Shown here one piece after another: positions 31,998 through 44,059 of a stretch of 64,000 nt of DNA (its first letter is position 1; every line of letters begins with the position of its first letter). The translations under genes were made by a program, and so were the position numbers. Source of the DNA: Gigantopelta aegis (Eukaryota > Mollusca > Gastropoda > Neomphalida > Peltospiridae); assembly GCF_016097555.1 (NCBI RefSeq), contig NC_054708.1:23394334-23458333 (forward strand). Direction: 5' to 3'. Under the pieces are notes generated by a model. The model saw only the letters and a list, made by a program, of their open reading frames with translations. It searched no databases and had not been told where the DNA came from.

Positions 31998-32944
31998 GTG
32001 TGTATTAATTATGTTATTTACTTTATTTAATACGGCTGTACCTTTTTCTGATTCAACATATTTTGGTAATTATTAATTCGTATTACTTCGTTTAACATTC
32101 TATACTCAGTTTCAAAGTTTCAATATATTTAACACCATTTTAGGAAAGCGCCGAGGTGTTGTAAAAGTAATATTTACTTCATTTGTGTTGTGGGACGTTG
32201 GTCTTAAACAGAATAAAAAGCCCGCGTATCTGTCTATTTGTCTGTATTTCCATCATTCTACTCACACATTTTGGGATTTTTTTAAACAAAAATGTTTTAT
32301 TATTTTTTTATTTAAAGATGTATTGCCCCCAGAACATAGGCAGTGAACGGGTTGGGGAGCCGTGGTCACTGCCTTACAAAGTACATATTTAAACAATAGT
32401 ATCTAAACAAAATATGTTAATGCTTTCTATGATATTTCTACTCACAATGTTAGTTTCAATTCATGTACAAGTGCGTAGTGATTCGTTTGGAACTCTATAT
32501 ACGTGTTTGGTCAGGCGCATGTGCAGGAATTTTAGCAGGTGGGGAGGGATCTAGACTGTGAAGAGCAAAGTTTATAGAAGGTGTCAAGTCATGCTCTCCC
32601 GGAAAATTTATGGGAATAAAAGAACACTTGCTTGAGCAGGGAGTGATTTCGAATACATACCGAATAAAATTAGAAACTTCACAATCTAAAATTTGAATAA
32701 AGTCAATGAGTGTTAAAAGCAGGTATTTTTCGGGAATAAATATTGTAATGACAATGTCTACACTTCATTTGAAGCCCATCACAGCCCACGTGACCCGATC
32801 CATATCACATGCACAGCATCATTTAGGCAAAAGTGGTTTTGCACGTGAGACTGGTCATGTGACTACAATAGCTCACGTGTTTTCATCGCTACTTGCCCAC
32901 AGTAGTCGGACACAACGAAAAAACACATTAAAACGATATTTGTT

Positions 32945-33976
32945 ATGACCTGTTTCGATGCTATGCCTCAAAAATGTGTAATATGTGTAGAGTGAACATG
33001 CCGTCGAAATGTTGCACGCGGGAACGTCAAAAGCTGACGTTGCAAGGGTGTTGGGTTACAGTCGACAGGCAATTTATGATCTGCGGACACGAGTACAACA
33101 AACGGGCACCACAGCTGATCGCCCCCGACCGGGTAGACCACGTGTGATGTCACAGGCAGATGACCGTCATATTGTGTTACGTCACCCCCGCAACAGTTTC
33201 ATGACACCTACAGCAACCAGTAATGAACTTTTCAGACGTTGGGTGTCCGCGCAAACTATCTGAAATCGGCTGCGAACCGCTCATCTCCATGCACGGCGCA
33301 AATATGTTGGACCCATTTTGACCCTATTTCATCGACGTCAGTGTCAATTGTGTGAACAACGCCACTTGCGATGGACTCAGAGGGAATGGAATACAGTCGT
33401 GTTTAGCGACGAATCAAGATTCACACTGCGATTTGCCAGTGCAGGCAGAGGGTTTAGAGACGAATTGATGAACGTCATGCTCAGTGTTGTGTCAGTGAAG
33501 TTGACAGATTCGGAGTTGGAAGTGTGATGGTTTGGGGTGCTTTCTGTGGAAATGGACGTTTTCGACTTCTTGTCATCCGTGGCAACCTCAACGCTGCTGC
33601 ATACCGTGACCAGGTGCTGGCCCAGAAACTTGTGTACTTCATGGCAGCTCATGGTCCAGGCCTGATCTTTCAGCATAACAACGCCGGACCCCACACGACC
33701 ATCTTGACAAGTCATTACCTGAGGAACGCGGGCATCAATGTCATGGATTGGCCTTCAAGGCAGCCCGACCTGAATCCCATCGAACACATCTGGGATGTGC
33801 TGGGAAGACGCCTGCGCATCCCCAGGAACTCTCCACAGACTTTGCAGGAACTTGGTGCCTCATTAGTGGAACAATGGCGCCGTATCCCTAATACAGTATT
33901 TACATGCATGAGGCAGTCAATGAGGAGGCGTTGCCTTCCAGTTGTGGGTACACATGGAGGACATACGCGCTACTGA
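32945..33976 (+). mobile_element. Tc1/mariner-type transposase copy, decayed (DD34E, IS630 superfamily)
   Basis: The stretch encodes the parts of a Tc1/mariner transposase. From 33009 comes a helix-turn-helix region (VARVLGYSRQAIYDLRTRV then GRPRVMSQADDRHIV). VVFSDESRF carries the first catalytic Asp. FQHNNAGPH stands where the second Asp is expected, so Asp is replaced by Asn. PDLNPIEHIWD carries the Glu after a 34-residue spacing. A stop codon at 33259 and a frame change near 33470-33520 break the gene, so it is inactive. It lies in the intron between 31997 and 34556. Terminal inverted repeats were not found. Confidence 0.88.
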
Positions 33977-34213
33977 ACCTGTGATTTCATCAGACGACCC
34001 TGCTTGTGAATTACCATTTTGACTATTTGTGGTTTGACGAATGCTGTGGGCGCATCGAACAGATTTTTGACTCAATATTTATTCCTATTCTTTCTTTGGA
34101 CCTCATACAATAAAACATACCTTATTTAACACGTTCTTCTGTCATATGTGCTAATTAGCCAAGATGAAACGGTTGTGAAGTTTTTATTTGATTCAGGTAA
34201 AAAATCAGCCTGC

Positions 34214-34236
34214 CCCCCCCCCCCCCCCCCCCTCCC
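34214..34236. repeat. Poly-C run
   Basis: Homopolymer-rich run of C. A poly-T run follows at about 34361-34380. Confidence 0.85.
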
Positions 34237-34555
34237 CTCCACAGAATTGGAGCTGCAATGGCTATGTCAGAATGGACAATGCTGTTTTACATTTGGTGTC
34301 CAGGCACGTATGCAGATGTAAGTTTTGGGGGTCGAAACCCATTACTGCTGAAGCAAATGTTTTTTTTTTTTTTTTTTTTTAATTTTCGAATGAGTATGGT
34401 TCGACCCGTTCTATAAATTTCGCTTACGACCAAATAGCACAGAACAAAACTTAATCACGCCCAGGCTGGTACACAACAGCATGTGAGGAACATGATAAAT
34501 AAGCTGGACTCTCCTCTGCATAAATTCCTTTACACACGCCTGGTGTCTGTTGCAG

Positions 34556-34738
34556 AAAAGGGATGCCCACCACTCCGCAAGCCTAAGAATGGCGAGCTAG
34601 TTTGTAACGACCAGACCACCACGTGTAAGCTGAAGTGTAACATCTGGTTTGACACGCCTGAAAAATCGGTAGATACGTACATCTGCAACGAGCGTCAGAA
34701 TATTTGGTTCCCCACGGACGTCATACAGGACTGCTCGG
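34556..34738 (+). CDS. Gene A exon: sushi domain after the basic linker
   Basis: TTGCAG acceptor, GTAATG donor, 183 bases, phase 1-1. It reads KGCPPLRKPKNGELVCNDQ, then TCKLKCNIWFDTP, and ends IWFPTDVIQDCSG. CPPLRKPKNG, CKLKC and the Trp before the last Cys are typical sushi landmarks. The module is not of the A or B array type. The intron after it is filled by an ATG/GAT-type array of more than 1 kb. Confidence 0.88.
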
Positions 34739-34749
34739 GTAATGGTCGT

Positions 34750-35825
34750 AATTAATGATAATGGAGATGACCATGCTTAATGATTAATGATAAATAATAA
34801 TAACTATGGTGATGATGATGATGATCATTGTGATGTTCACAATGATATGATAACATCGATGATAATAATAATGATGATGATGGTGATGGTGATGATGATT
34901 ATGATGATGTTTATAATGATGATGGTAATGATGATGATGATAATGATGGTGATAGTGATGATGGGATTGGTGATGGTGGTGGTGATGGTGAGATGATGAT
35001 GGTGATGATGATGAATGTGATGATGATGATGATGGTGATGATGATGGTGGTGGTGGTGATGATGATGATGATGGTGGTGATGATGATGATGGTGATGGTG
35101 GTGATATTGATGATGATGGAGATGGTGATAGTGATGACGATGATGGTGTTTATGATAATCATGGTGATTGTGATGATGACGATGATGATGTTGATGATGA
35201 TGATAATAATGATGGTTATGATGATGGTGATAGTGATGATGGGATTGGTGATGGTGGTGGTGGTGATGGTGAGATGATGATGGTGATGATGATGAATGTG
35301 ATGGTGATGATGATGGTGGAGGTGGTGATGATGATGATGGTGGTGATGATGATGATGGTGATGGTGGTGATATTGATGATGATGGAGATGGTGATAGTGA
35401 TGATGATGATGGTGTTTATGATAATCATGGTGATTGTGATGATGACGATGATGATGTTGATGATGATGATAATGATGATGGTTATGATGATGGTGGTAGT
35501 GATGATGGTGGTATTGGTGTATATAATGATAATGATGGTGATTGTGATGATGATGATGATGTTGATGATGATGATAATGATGATGGTTATGATGATGGTG
35601 GTAGTGATGATGGTGGCATTGGTGTTTATAATGATAATGATGGTGATTGTGATGATGATGATGATGATGATGGTTATGATGATGGTAGTGATGGTGGTGG
35701 TGGTGGTGGTGATGATGATGTGTATAATGATAATAATGGTGATGGTGATGATGATGATGATTATGATACAGATGGTAATGATGATGATAGTGATGTTGAT
35801 GATAATATTAAATGGATAATAATGT
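34750..35825. repeat. (GAT/GGT)n array of about 1.1 kb with longer-period duplications
   Basis: Trinucleotide repeats GATGAT and GGTGAT fill this intron. A block of about 290 bp (from GATAGTGATGATGGGATTGG at about 34950) is repeated from about 35230. The Met/Val-rich and Ile/Thr-rich frames here are artefacts. Confidence 0.93.
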
Positions 35826-35915
35826 TGCCCAGCCTACCTAATCTTCCACCATAATAACGATAATGATAATAATAATAATAACAACAACAACATCAACCAT
35901 ACACACACACGCACG

Positions 35916-35976
<61 letters not shown>

Positions 35977-37300
35977 TATATAGTTCTACTAGGTTTGGGG
36001 CATGGAAATAAAAATGCATATAGTGATTTTAATTGTCACTGCAGTTATTATTTTAAATGAAATAAATATATTTTAAAATATTTTTTTTATCTTAATAATT
36101 AATATTAAAAACAATAATTATGTAATAAATTTGTTAAATGTATTAGCTCGTTCATTTATCATCGAAAATGTATTTTTTTAAGTAGCCTTTGATTGTCGTT
36201 TTTAAATGAAAGACATTCATACAATAAATTTTTATTTTTAATTTCCTTGTTCTAATTTATAAGGATCATGTAATCATTTTGCTCTCTCTCCAGCTTCTCT
36301 AATTCATTATTGTTAAAATCCGACCGCAGATGTCAAAAATGTTCTCGCCAAGATAGATAACGAAAATGGGTTACATGCGTAAACTGATTACATGTCGATT
36401 ATTATGTTTACATCTGTAGTAAAGTTAGCACACGTTGATTTTTATGTCAATACTAATGTTTTGACAAAATCACCTATGTGCTATTTATTTCCGGGTTAAA
36501 CCCTAATGTTCCTAGACTATATAGAACTCACTAAATTGTCATTTAAAAGTTTACTATTGTTATTGTGTTTATATTTTAAGCTGCTGAAACCAGATCGGAG
36601 TATTAAATAGATAATAATGTTGCCCAGCCTACCTAATCTTCCACCATAATAATGATAATGACAATAATAACAACAACAACAACATCAATTATACATACAT
36701 ACATACATACATACATACATACATACATAGATACTGTACATACATAATGTACATACATAGTTCTACTAGGTTTGGGGCATGCAAATAAAAATACATATAG
36801 TGATTTTAATTGTTATTTCATTCTATTTCAAATAAAATCTTAATAATTAATATTAAAAACAATAATTATCTAATAAATTTGTTAAATGTATTAGTTCGTT
36901 CAATTATCATCGAAAATGTAATTTTTAAGTAGGCCTACACCAAACACATTTCCTTGTTCTAATTTATATGAATCATATAATCATTTTGCTGTCTCCGGCT
37001 TCTTTTATTCATTATTTAAAAATCAGACTGCAGATGTGAAAAATGTTCTCGCTAAGATAGATAACGAAAATGGGTTGATTATTATGTTTACATCTGTAGT
37101 AAAGTTAGCACACCGTGGAAACTTGGGGACTTTTGATGTTATTACTAATGATGTTTTGACAAAATCACCTATGTACTATTTATTTCCAAGTTAAACCCCA
37201 ATGTTTCTGGACTATATAGAACTCTCTAAATTGTCATTTAACAGTTTAATATTGTTATTGTGTTTATATTTTAAGCTGCTGAAAACAGATCGGAGTATCG
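35808..37300 (+). repeat. Tandem segmental duplication of about 794 bp that copies an exon start
   Basis: GGATAATAATGTTGCCCAGC at about 35814 and ATAGATAATAATGTTGCCCA at about 36607 open two parallel copies. Both run through the same AT-rich sequence to TTATATTTTAAGCTGCTGAA (36569 and 37264). The second copy leads into the real exon at 37276. The first stops 26 bases into the exon copy (36581-36606). A (CA)n tract in copy 1 is replaced by (CATA)n in copy 2. Confidence 0.88.
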
Positions 37301-38403
37301 CCTATCATCTGAATTTTATTATATTGGTAACCGGTTTGACGACGAAGAGGCGGAGACTATGATCAAAAACAGCTTCAGCAAAGCATTGGAAATGGCCATG
37401 CATGCTTGCAGTGACGTCGACTGTAAGGCTGAAAATATTATACTTACATTTGTCAAAGAATCTAATGGAAAAATTAAAAGGAAGCCTCCATGGTTCTGGT
37501 CATCTATAAACAGAGGTTACATCAGGCACAAGAGATTACCTACAGACAAAGATGCCTCTGAAGAAACATTTCATATGTCAAGACCATATATCACTGCTTC
37601 TCCAGAGTTTTCGTCTGGAGATGACTTTATTCCCGTTTCAGAATCAACTGGAGATGATTTACCTTTTGTCCCAGGGGTTTCTGGAAAAGACTTGACTGCT
37701 GCTTCGAAGTTAACTGAGAATAACTTTACTCCCACTTCACAGTGGAATGATATGAGTACTACTCCGGAATTATCTGCAGACAACATTACTCCTGCTCCAG
37801 AAATATTAGGAAATTACTTAAGAACTACTCCAGAAGTTTCTGAAAATTACTTGACAGCTGGTTCTGATTTACCTGGGAACGACTTTACTCCTGCCCTAAG
37901 GTTCTCTGGTAATGACGTCAATGCTGGTAAAGAGATCAACGATAATGACATAACTACTGATCCGAAATTATTTCAAAATTATTTTACTTCTTCTTCAAAA
38001 CTAACTCATACTCCAGGATTACCTGATAATGTCTTGACCACAGTTCCAGAATCATCTGAAAATGTATCCACTCCTTCTCCACGGTTATCTGGTAATAGCT
38101 TAACTGGTGCCCCAGAGCTATCTGGGAATGGTGTAACTACTGCTCCAAAGTCATCTGGCCATAGCGGAGGCAGAAACATGATTAGACATCGACTTTTGAC
38201 GCTTCGGTTCGATCTCGTCGTAAGTGCCAGGAACGCAAATGCAGACGAGGCGAGTGCAATACTCAGTTCCGTAGTGCAGAGGACGTCAAGACCGCTGTAC
38301 AACTCGTCTGAAGAGTTCCCCCTTCATGACTTCAAAATATTAGACATGGCGGTGCAGTGCCAGGCTGGCTTCACCCATGCCAAGAAGTATCATGGAAGAT
38401 GTG
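37276..38403 (+). CDS. Gene A large exon: unrecognised domain split by a Thr/Ser/Pro repeat
   Basis: TTTTAAG acceptor, GTATGT donor, 1128 bases (376 codons), phase 1-1. Residues 1-80 (YRLSSEFYYIGNRFDDEEAE ... CSDVDCKAENIILTFV) and the last 70 or so (LTLRFDLVVSARNANADEAS ... LHDFKILDMAVQCQAGF) look globular and may form one domain. SVEP1-like proteins have a poorly characterised region at this place, before the GCC2/GCC3 repeats. Between them lie a basic linker (about 80-105) and roughly 17 degenerate 11-residue repeats of the type TTAPELSGNDL (about 108-297). These are rich in Thr, Ser, Pro, Asn and acidic residues. Such a stretch is likely a flexible, O-glycosylated spacer. The repeat corresponds to a 33-bp coding minisatellite. 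Confidence 0.85.
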
Positions 38404-38459
38404 GTATGTATATAGGCAGTTGTTATTAGTATTTTAGATCTTTTACTTTCTACTATTTT

Positions 38460-38620
38460 AGATGATGCCAGCGTTAGGTACGTACTATCTGGTCTATGGG
38501 ATGCTGCATATAAAAGATCCCTTGCTGCTAATCGGAAAGAGTAGTCCATTGTGTGGTTTCTTCTACTATTATATGTGTGGTCCTATTGATATGTCCGACG
38601 CCATATCAACATGTCTTCTT
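38460..38620 (+). repeat. SINE fragment, second tail type, plus orientation
   Basis: CTATGGGATGCTGCATATAA then AGATCCCTTGCTGCTAATCG and a GTCCGACGCCATATCAAC tail. Confidence 0.8.
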
Positions 38621-38929
38621 GCTTTACATTTATTAAGTGTATACTTTATACCAAAAAAGGGTGTGCGGTTTTTGCTCTTAAAAAATAAAGAACCTACTTG
38701 ATGTTATTGGATTGTAGGATCGAATTCGTTCGACGGACACATCTACCAGTTCGATAACTCCTGTTCTCATATCTACATAATTGAAACATTAACACTTTCA
38801 AAGTTGTAACTCTACAGAAGACAAGAGGCAAAATGGCGTTTTGACAACGTCATGACTACTCCAATTAATCTGTCAGGTGTTTCGTATTTAGCTATACGGC
38901 CACTCCCAATGAAAATACAACGTCCTTTC

Positions 38930-39770
38930 TAGTTGACTGCAGGACTGCCACTCCCCAGGATGACAAAACGTCCTTTCTATTTAAAATGTAGGACTGCCAT
39001 TTCTCAGGATGACAATACTTTCTACTTTACCTACAGGAGGACTGCCATTCTCAGGGTGACACCACATCATTTCTACTTGGCCCATAGGAAGACTGCCACT
39101 CACCAGGATAATACATCCTTTCTATTAGATATATGAGGACTGCCACTCTCAGGACGATACATCATTTGTACTTGACCTTTGACATGTAGGATTGCCACTC
39201 CCAATGATGATACGTTATTTCTTCGTGATCTGAAAGAGGACTGCCACTGTCCAGGATGACACATCTTTTCTACTTGACCTTTGAGATGAATGCCATTCCG
39301 CAGGATGACACAACGTCCGTTCTACTTAATCTGTATAACTGCCACTCACCAGGATGACACGTCCTTTCTACTTGTGGCGGGACATAGCCCAGTGATAAAG
39401 AAGTTTAGGATCGATCACTTTATATCTGTGTGGTCTTTAACCATATGTCTGATGCCATATGACCGTAAATAAAATGTGTTGAGTGCGTTGTTAAATAAAC
39501 CATTTCCTTCCTTTCTAGTTGGTCTGTATGAGGACGGCCATTCCCAGGAACGATACATCATCCTATCTATTGACATATAGGACTGCCACACCCAGAATGA
39601 CACATCATTTTTACTTGAACTATAGGAGGAATGGCACTCCCCCGAATGACACATCATTTCTACTTTACCTGTATAAGAACTGCCACCCACAGGATGACAC
39701 GTTCTATCTACTAGATCTGTATGACGACCGCATGAGGACTGCTACTCCCAAGGACGATGCAATGGATGTA
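38930..39770 (+). repeat. Degenerate minisatellite of about 60-bp units, split by a SINE
   Basis: The unit AGGACTGCCACTCCCAGGAT GACACATCATTTCTACTTG recurs roughly every 55-65 bp, about a dozen times. It is interrupted by a SINE fragment at 39376-39515. The array fills the intron before the first GCC2/GCC3 exon. Confidence 0.85.
39376..39515 (+). repeat. SINE fragment, internally shortened, plus orientation
   Basis: It begins GGCGGGACATAGCCCAGTGA (tRNA-like head), jumps to the TATCTGTGTGGTCTTTAACC tail and ends TTGTTAAATAAACCATTTCC. The middle of the SINE is missing. It lies inside the 60-bp minisatellite. Confidence 0.8.
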
Positions 39771-39850
39771 ATGTACTCACGAATCACTATTTCAACATAC
39801 TGCAAAAAGCTTACACAGATTTTTCCTCTAATAATTTCTTTTTTTTTTAG

Positions 39851-40012
39851 TTGCCTGTGGTGTGGGAACTTTTCACAAGAAAAATCAGGACCTGTGTATG
39901 CCTTGCCCCAAAGGCAAATATCAAACAATCGAGGGACAGACGTCTTGCATAGCATGTCCCCCGGGGACCTCCACTCTCGGCAATGGGACCAAAACCTTAG
40001 CTAGATGTATGG
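39851..40012 (+). CDS. Gene A exon: GCC2/GCC3 (ephrin-receptor-like) Cys-rich repeat 1
   Basis: TTTTTAG acceptor, GTATGT donor, 162 bases, phase 1-1. It reads (V)ACGVGTFHKKNQDLCMPCP then KGKYQTIEGQTSCIACPPGT and ends LARCM. The C-x-x-C-P-x-G-x-Y-Q-x-x-x-G-x-x-x-C-x-x-C-P-x-G-T pattern is the GCC2/GCC3 signature found in ephrin receptors and in SVEP1-like proteins. Here the module follows directly on the QCQAGF stretch of the large exon, as in SVEP1-type proteins where such repeats follow a less conserved region. Confidence 0.93.
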
Positions 40013-40382
40013 GTATGTAATAACTTTAGTTTGTCATAGAACAAAATAATAATAATATAGACTTTAGTAGGATAAACTAATGAAGAAAATATACTTTCAA
40101 ACTCCATTCCAGACAACATTGTTCGCCAAGGCCCAGTTTTAAATAGCGATCTTGGCATTCAAATCGCCTTAAGTCTCTACATTCTACTATCGGACTTACT
40201 GATTTAAGGTGGGTACTGTTCATATTTTTACGATTTGTTTTTCGAAATAACCATATGTTGGACATCAACTTCCCGGTAATTTAACATTAAACATATCTTC
40301 AATTCCTTGCCTATACTGGGTGGAAGGATCAAATCCTCTTGGTGGATTCATTCTTGGTGTGTTTTTCCACCGCCTAACCAGT

Positions 40383-41036
40383 GCCCCACGTAATCAGCGG
40401 TCAACGACCTTAAGCGCTCATTGTTTTTTCTCCCAAACGATTTATAATGTAAATGCACCTGTAATAAGCGGTCACCTGTCTAACGCGGCCAGCGGTCACC
40501 AAAATCGGATCCCAAATCGCTAAAATACCTGTATTAAGCGGGCACATTAAATGTGTACTATTATACAAAAGGGATATTTTAACAACAGCGATAAAGTGCA
40601 GCAAATAACCGATCTTCACACCTTCAGGAATACTAGTACCCATTCAGTCCCGACATCTCTACTGTGTATCAGTTAAGAAAATATGACTCTGCAATGCATC
40701 TAATTGCCTCTGGGCAGGCTACTCTTGACATTTGTAGATCCACTTACTATGACAATACACCGCATGAAGTAGGAATTAAATAGAAAAAGAAAACAAACTT
40801 GAGAACGGTTAATTTAATACATGTACATTCCATTTGCATTTTTCTGAAAGATACATGTCATAAGTTGATTTATAGTCAACTGTGAAGCACACATCCGTTA
40901 ATTAGCAGTACAGACGGTACAAAACAAGAAACAACAACAAATGTTTTAAAGACTATGTATGTGGCAACCTGTAATCAGCTGTCACTTAAGCGGCCACTTT
41001 TATCTACTCCCTTATGTGACCGTATAAGACAGGTTT

Positions 41037-41043
<7 letters not shown>
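40383..41043. mobile_element. Non-autonomous DNA transposon rich in GCGGTCACC, copy 2
   Basis: It is the reverse-oriented relative of 13401-14078. Shared stretches include TCCCAAACGATTTATAATGT, AATGCACCTGTAATAAGCGG and the end AGACAGGTTTGACTATATAT. Its right end runs into a (TA)n tract at 41041-41068. No coding capacity. Confidence 0.8.
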
Positions 41044-41067
<24 letters not shown>

Positions 41068-41072
<5 letters not shown>

Positions 41073-41235
41073 CGTAGTATGTGCTGTCCTGTCTGTAGAA
41101 AAGTGCATATGAAACAAATCCTTGCTGCTAATGAAAAAAAGTAGCGGGTTTCCTCTAAGACTTATATGTCAGAATTACCAAATGATTGACATCCAATAGC
41201 TAGTTTTCTAGTGGAGAATACATGGTCATTACAGC
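41068..41235 (+). repeat. SINE fragment, plus orientation
   Basis: GACCGTAGTATGTGCTGTCC then TCCTTGCTGCTAATGAAAAA and a TGACATCCAATAGCTAG tail. Confidence 0.75.
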
Positions 41236-41363
41236 TGTGTATTTTTAATATCATTTGCGTGGTTTGTAGAGTTCTTATTGTACCCCAATTCAAAAGTGTG
41301 AGAGACCTGCAGTTTCACTGATGATGACAACACATTAACATAACACCAACCTTTTTGTTTCAG

Positions 41364-41519
41364 ACGCTTGTAAGCCTCATGAATATTCATCAACGGGACT
41401 ACAGCCATGTTTTAGATGTCCAGGAGGGACCATCCAACCTCGCGAGGGAAGCACGTTCTGTCATTTATGTCCTCTTGGGACAATAAACCACAAGGTCACC
41501 AAAGAACCTATGTGTATTC
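41364..41519 (+). CDS. Gene A exon: GCC2/GCC3 Cys-rich repeat 2
   Basis: GTTTCAG acceptor, GTAAGT donor, 156 bases, phase 1-1. It reads (D)ACKPHEYSSTGLQPCFRCP then GGTIQPREGSTFCHLCPLGT and ends EPMCI. The second CxxC-P-x-G-T-x-Q-x-x-x-G repeat continues directly from the first (39851), joined at RCMDACKP. Two such repeats in series before an EGF-like module recall SVEP1-type proteins. Confidence 0.92.
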
Positions 41520-43311
41520 GTAAGTAATCGAGGTCAAGTTCATAATGCGTTTTATTTTCATTTGGCTCCATTTTTATTTTTACATAAAAGAATATCCTGA
41601 AGACGTCATTTACTTGATCCTATTATATATATATATAACAATATGTATATTCATGGAGATAAGGTTAAAAAAAACAAATTTCTATAATTTCAAAGGTACC
41701 AGGGTGGCACCCTTTAAAGATACAAGGACTGCAACGAAACTTTACTGCAAGGTTGTCTGGGTTACTGCAGGACTAAACAGTTACCTTGTTGATAGATTAT
41801 GAACTTATTATGTTTTCATACTATGTAAGGTAGTGAGCTAAGGGTTCTAACCTTGGCATTACCATAATATTTCGGACGTATTTTTATATTAAGAAAACAT
41901 CCATGGTAAACTTTAGCCAGGTAATTAAAGCAGGTTGTTTCTGAGCGCACAGGGAGGGGAAACAAAAGCGATATTTGTATCTTTATTTATACAGAGAACA
42001 AAAAACCCCAACACAATACAGTTCTGTACACTGCCCCAGTCCCTCGGTTCCTATCGGCCTGAATAATAATAATTTTGTTAATCTTTGTCTTACTTTGTGG
42101 TGTATCTTTAGGCGCGTGTGCAGGAGGAGGGTTTCGGATAGATAGAGGTTTATAGAATCGGTCACTATTTTGCCAAAGGTCTATTCGAAGAGATACGGTC
42201 CTAATCATGTATTACGGTTTTGTCTTTCTGATAAACAATCTTTGCATTTTTCTTTGGTGATTTGGATTAAAATAAGCGCTATTTACAGTAGTTTTAAAAT
42301 ATTTTGTAAAGTGAGTTTACAGGGTTCGAATTTCACCACGGCATCGACGGCAATTGTCGTCAGTGCCCTCCTTACTTGCCGTTATGCCCCTAAAATCTTA
42401 AGGTGTCGACAGCAACAAAAATGCTGCGCTGCCTTATCTGATTTGCCACTGTGCCCTTTGGAATTATTATTTTTTTTTTTTTTAAACCCAGCATTTGTTT
42501 TATTTAAAAATGACAAACCATAACAGTTAAACAAAACGTGCTAAAATTCCCATAAAAATGACGTTACTTACAGAAATTTAAGTTGACAACATTTATAAAT
42601 ATAGTGTTTGTGAATTACATATTTGTGTATATATCTTTTCGACTTGACAAGATGATTGGGATGTTGCAGTTAAGAACATACTTCATTCTGTCAAGCCAGT
42701 TTTGTACCATGACCGCATATTTGACGTATTCATTTATTTTAACCTTCTAGTGTCCAAGTACTCAAAATCAATACCAATAATTATCATATTCATTCAACTT
42801 ACAGGTGTTAGTGTATATTGAACATTTCCATGTTGATTTTTGAATGTTCATAAATTTGTATATATTTTAATAATGTAGAATATCTGCTACTTCGAGCATT
42901 TAAGAAAAAATGTAGCATATATGCTACATGTTATTAACTTTGTAAAATACATTATTATGGCATACATCTGTATCAAAAATAAGTATCAGAGTCCAAGACC
43001 ATAAGGTGAAATAATTTTTGTCTTAGAAACTTGATAGAAAGTAAGTTGCCTTTGTGTCCCCCTTTTAAAGGAAAATGTTGCCTTCATGCCCCTCCAACCT
43101 GCCTTGGTGCCCATATGTTTTATATTAAACCGAAGGTTACACTTGCCGTGTCCCCCCAAAATTGAAATTGGAACCCTGTGAGTTTAAACAGCAAACAGTC
43201 AATCAAATGAAGACTAGCCGTAGGCTAATTTCAATTTACGGTTTCGTCTTGTGCTAAACATCCAAGAACGATAATACATAGTACGTTCGTTTTCTATTAT
43301 GACTATTTCAG
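41520..43311. other. Intron, no clear content
   Basis: AT-rich sequence with short open frames and no recognisable coding or repeat family. A locally duplicated CCTTATGCCC / TTTGTGCCC-type stretch (42370-43170) may be an old element. Confidence 0.5.
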
Positions 43312-43449
43312 CTAGGGAATACTGTAACCAGATCCAGGGTGGGTGCGATCATATCTGTGAGACGATAAAGGGAGGCAGCACGTGCATCTGCAAGAACGAT
43401 TACATACTTCAGGCAGACGGCTTCACGTGCGCCAAGCTGACGTATAAAG
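43312..43449 (+). CDS. Gene A exon: EGF-like domain
   Basis: ATTTCAG acceptor, GTTTGA donor, 138 bases, phase 1-1. It reads REYCNQIQGGCDHICETIKG, then GSTCICKNDYILQADGFTCA and KLTYK. Six Cys in C-x6-C-x3-C-x8-C-x-C-x12-C spacing fit an EGF module. The full calcium-binding consensus (Asp-x-Asp/Asn-Glu) at the start is not evident. Reading on past the donor gives a stop after 18 codons, so retention of the intron would end the protein here. Confidence 0.92.
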
Positions 43450-43852
43450 GTTTGAGTCATGTAGTGTCCTCAGTTGTAATATATTATCTGTATTGTAATA
43501 CCTGACTTGAATTGTAATAGTAATAATGATGATGATGATGATGATGATGATATTGTAATACCCGACTTGAATTGCAATGATGATGATGATGATGATAATA
43601 ATACATACATACAGAACAATTTATCTTATTTATGGGTGAATGTAATTTAAAAAATGTATTAAAATGCAGACGTACGCTTCCTAAAAAAATTCCACGGCAC
43701 ATTCCCTAAAACATTTTTTTTTTTTTTAGGTTTTAAAATAAATCAAGTCAATTCAGGGATAATTTGATAACAAAGGGACCTATATTAAGTCATACCATGC
43801 CGTATTACTATTGTCTCAAGTCATCTAATAAAATACAGGGGACCCTTATTAA

Positions 43853-44035
43853 GTGCACAACGACTGGTATATCAAAAGCCGTGGTATGTGCTATCATGTC
43901 TGGGGGATGGTGCATATAAAAGATCCCTTGCGCTAATGGAAAAAATGTTGCGAGTTTAATTTCTGTCAAAATTACTAAATGTTTGACATCCAATGTGCTC
44001 TAGTGTGGTGTCGTTAAACAAAACAAACTTTAACA
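43853..44035 (+). repeat. SINE, plus orientation
   Basis: GCACAACGACTGGTATATCA to GGTGTCGTTAAACAAAACAA with a TTGACATCCAATGTGCTCTA tail. Confidence 0.85.
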
Positions 44036-44059
44036 TCGTGATTTGTTTTTCATAAAAGA

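Noticed and set aside
32144-32166. Possible 23-base exon GKRRGVVK with TTTTAG acceptor and GTAATA donor
   Set aside because: It would shift the phase and break the frame to the sushi exon at 34556, so it is not needed in the main chain. It could be a relic.
34787-35819. Met/Val-rich and Ile/Thr-rich open frames up to 181 codons
   Set aside because: Artefacts of the GAT/GGT trinucleotide array.
35863-36060. Thr/His-rich frame and Cys/Val-rich reverse frame
   Set aside because: They come from the CA microsatellite.
38933-40004. Thr-rich frames in the 60-bp minisatellite
   Set aside because: They follow the repeat and overlap the GCC2/GCC3 exon only in the wrong frame.
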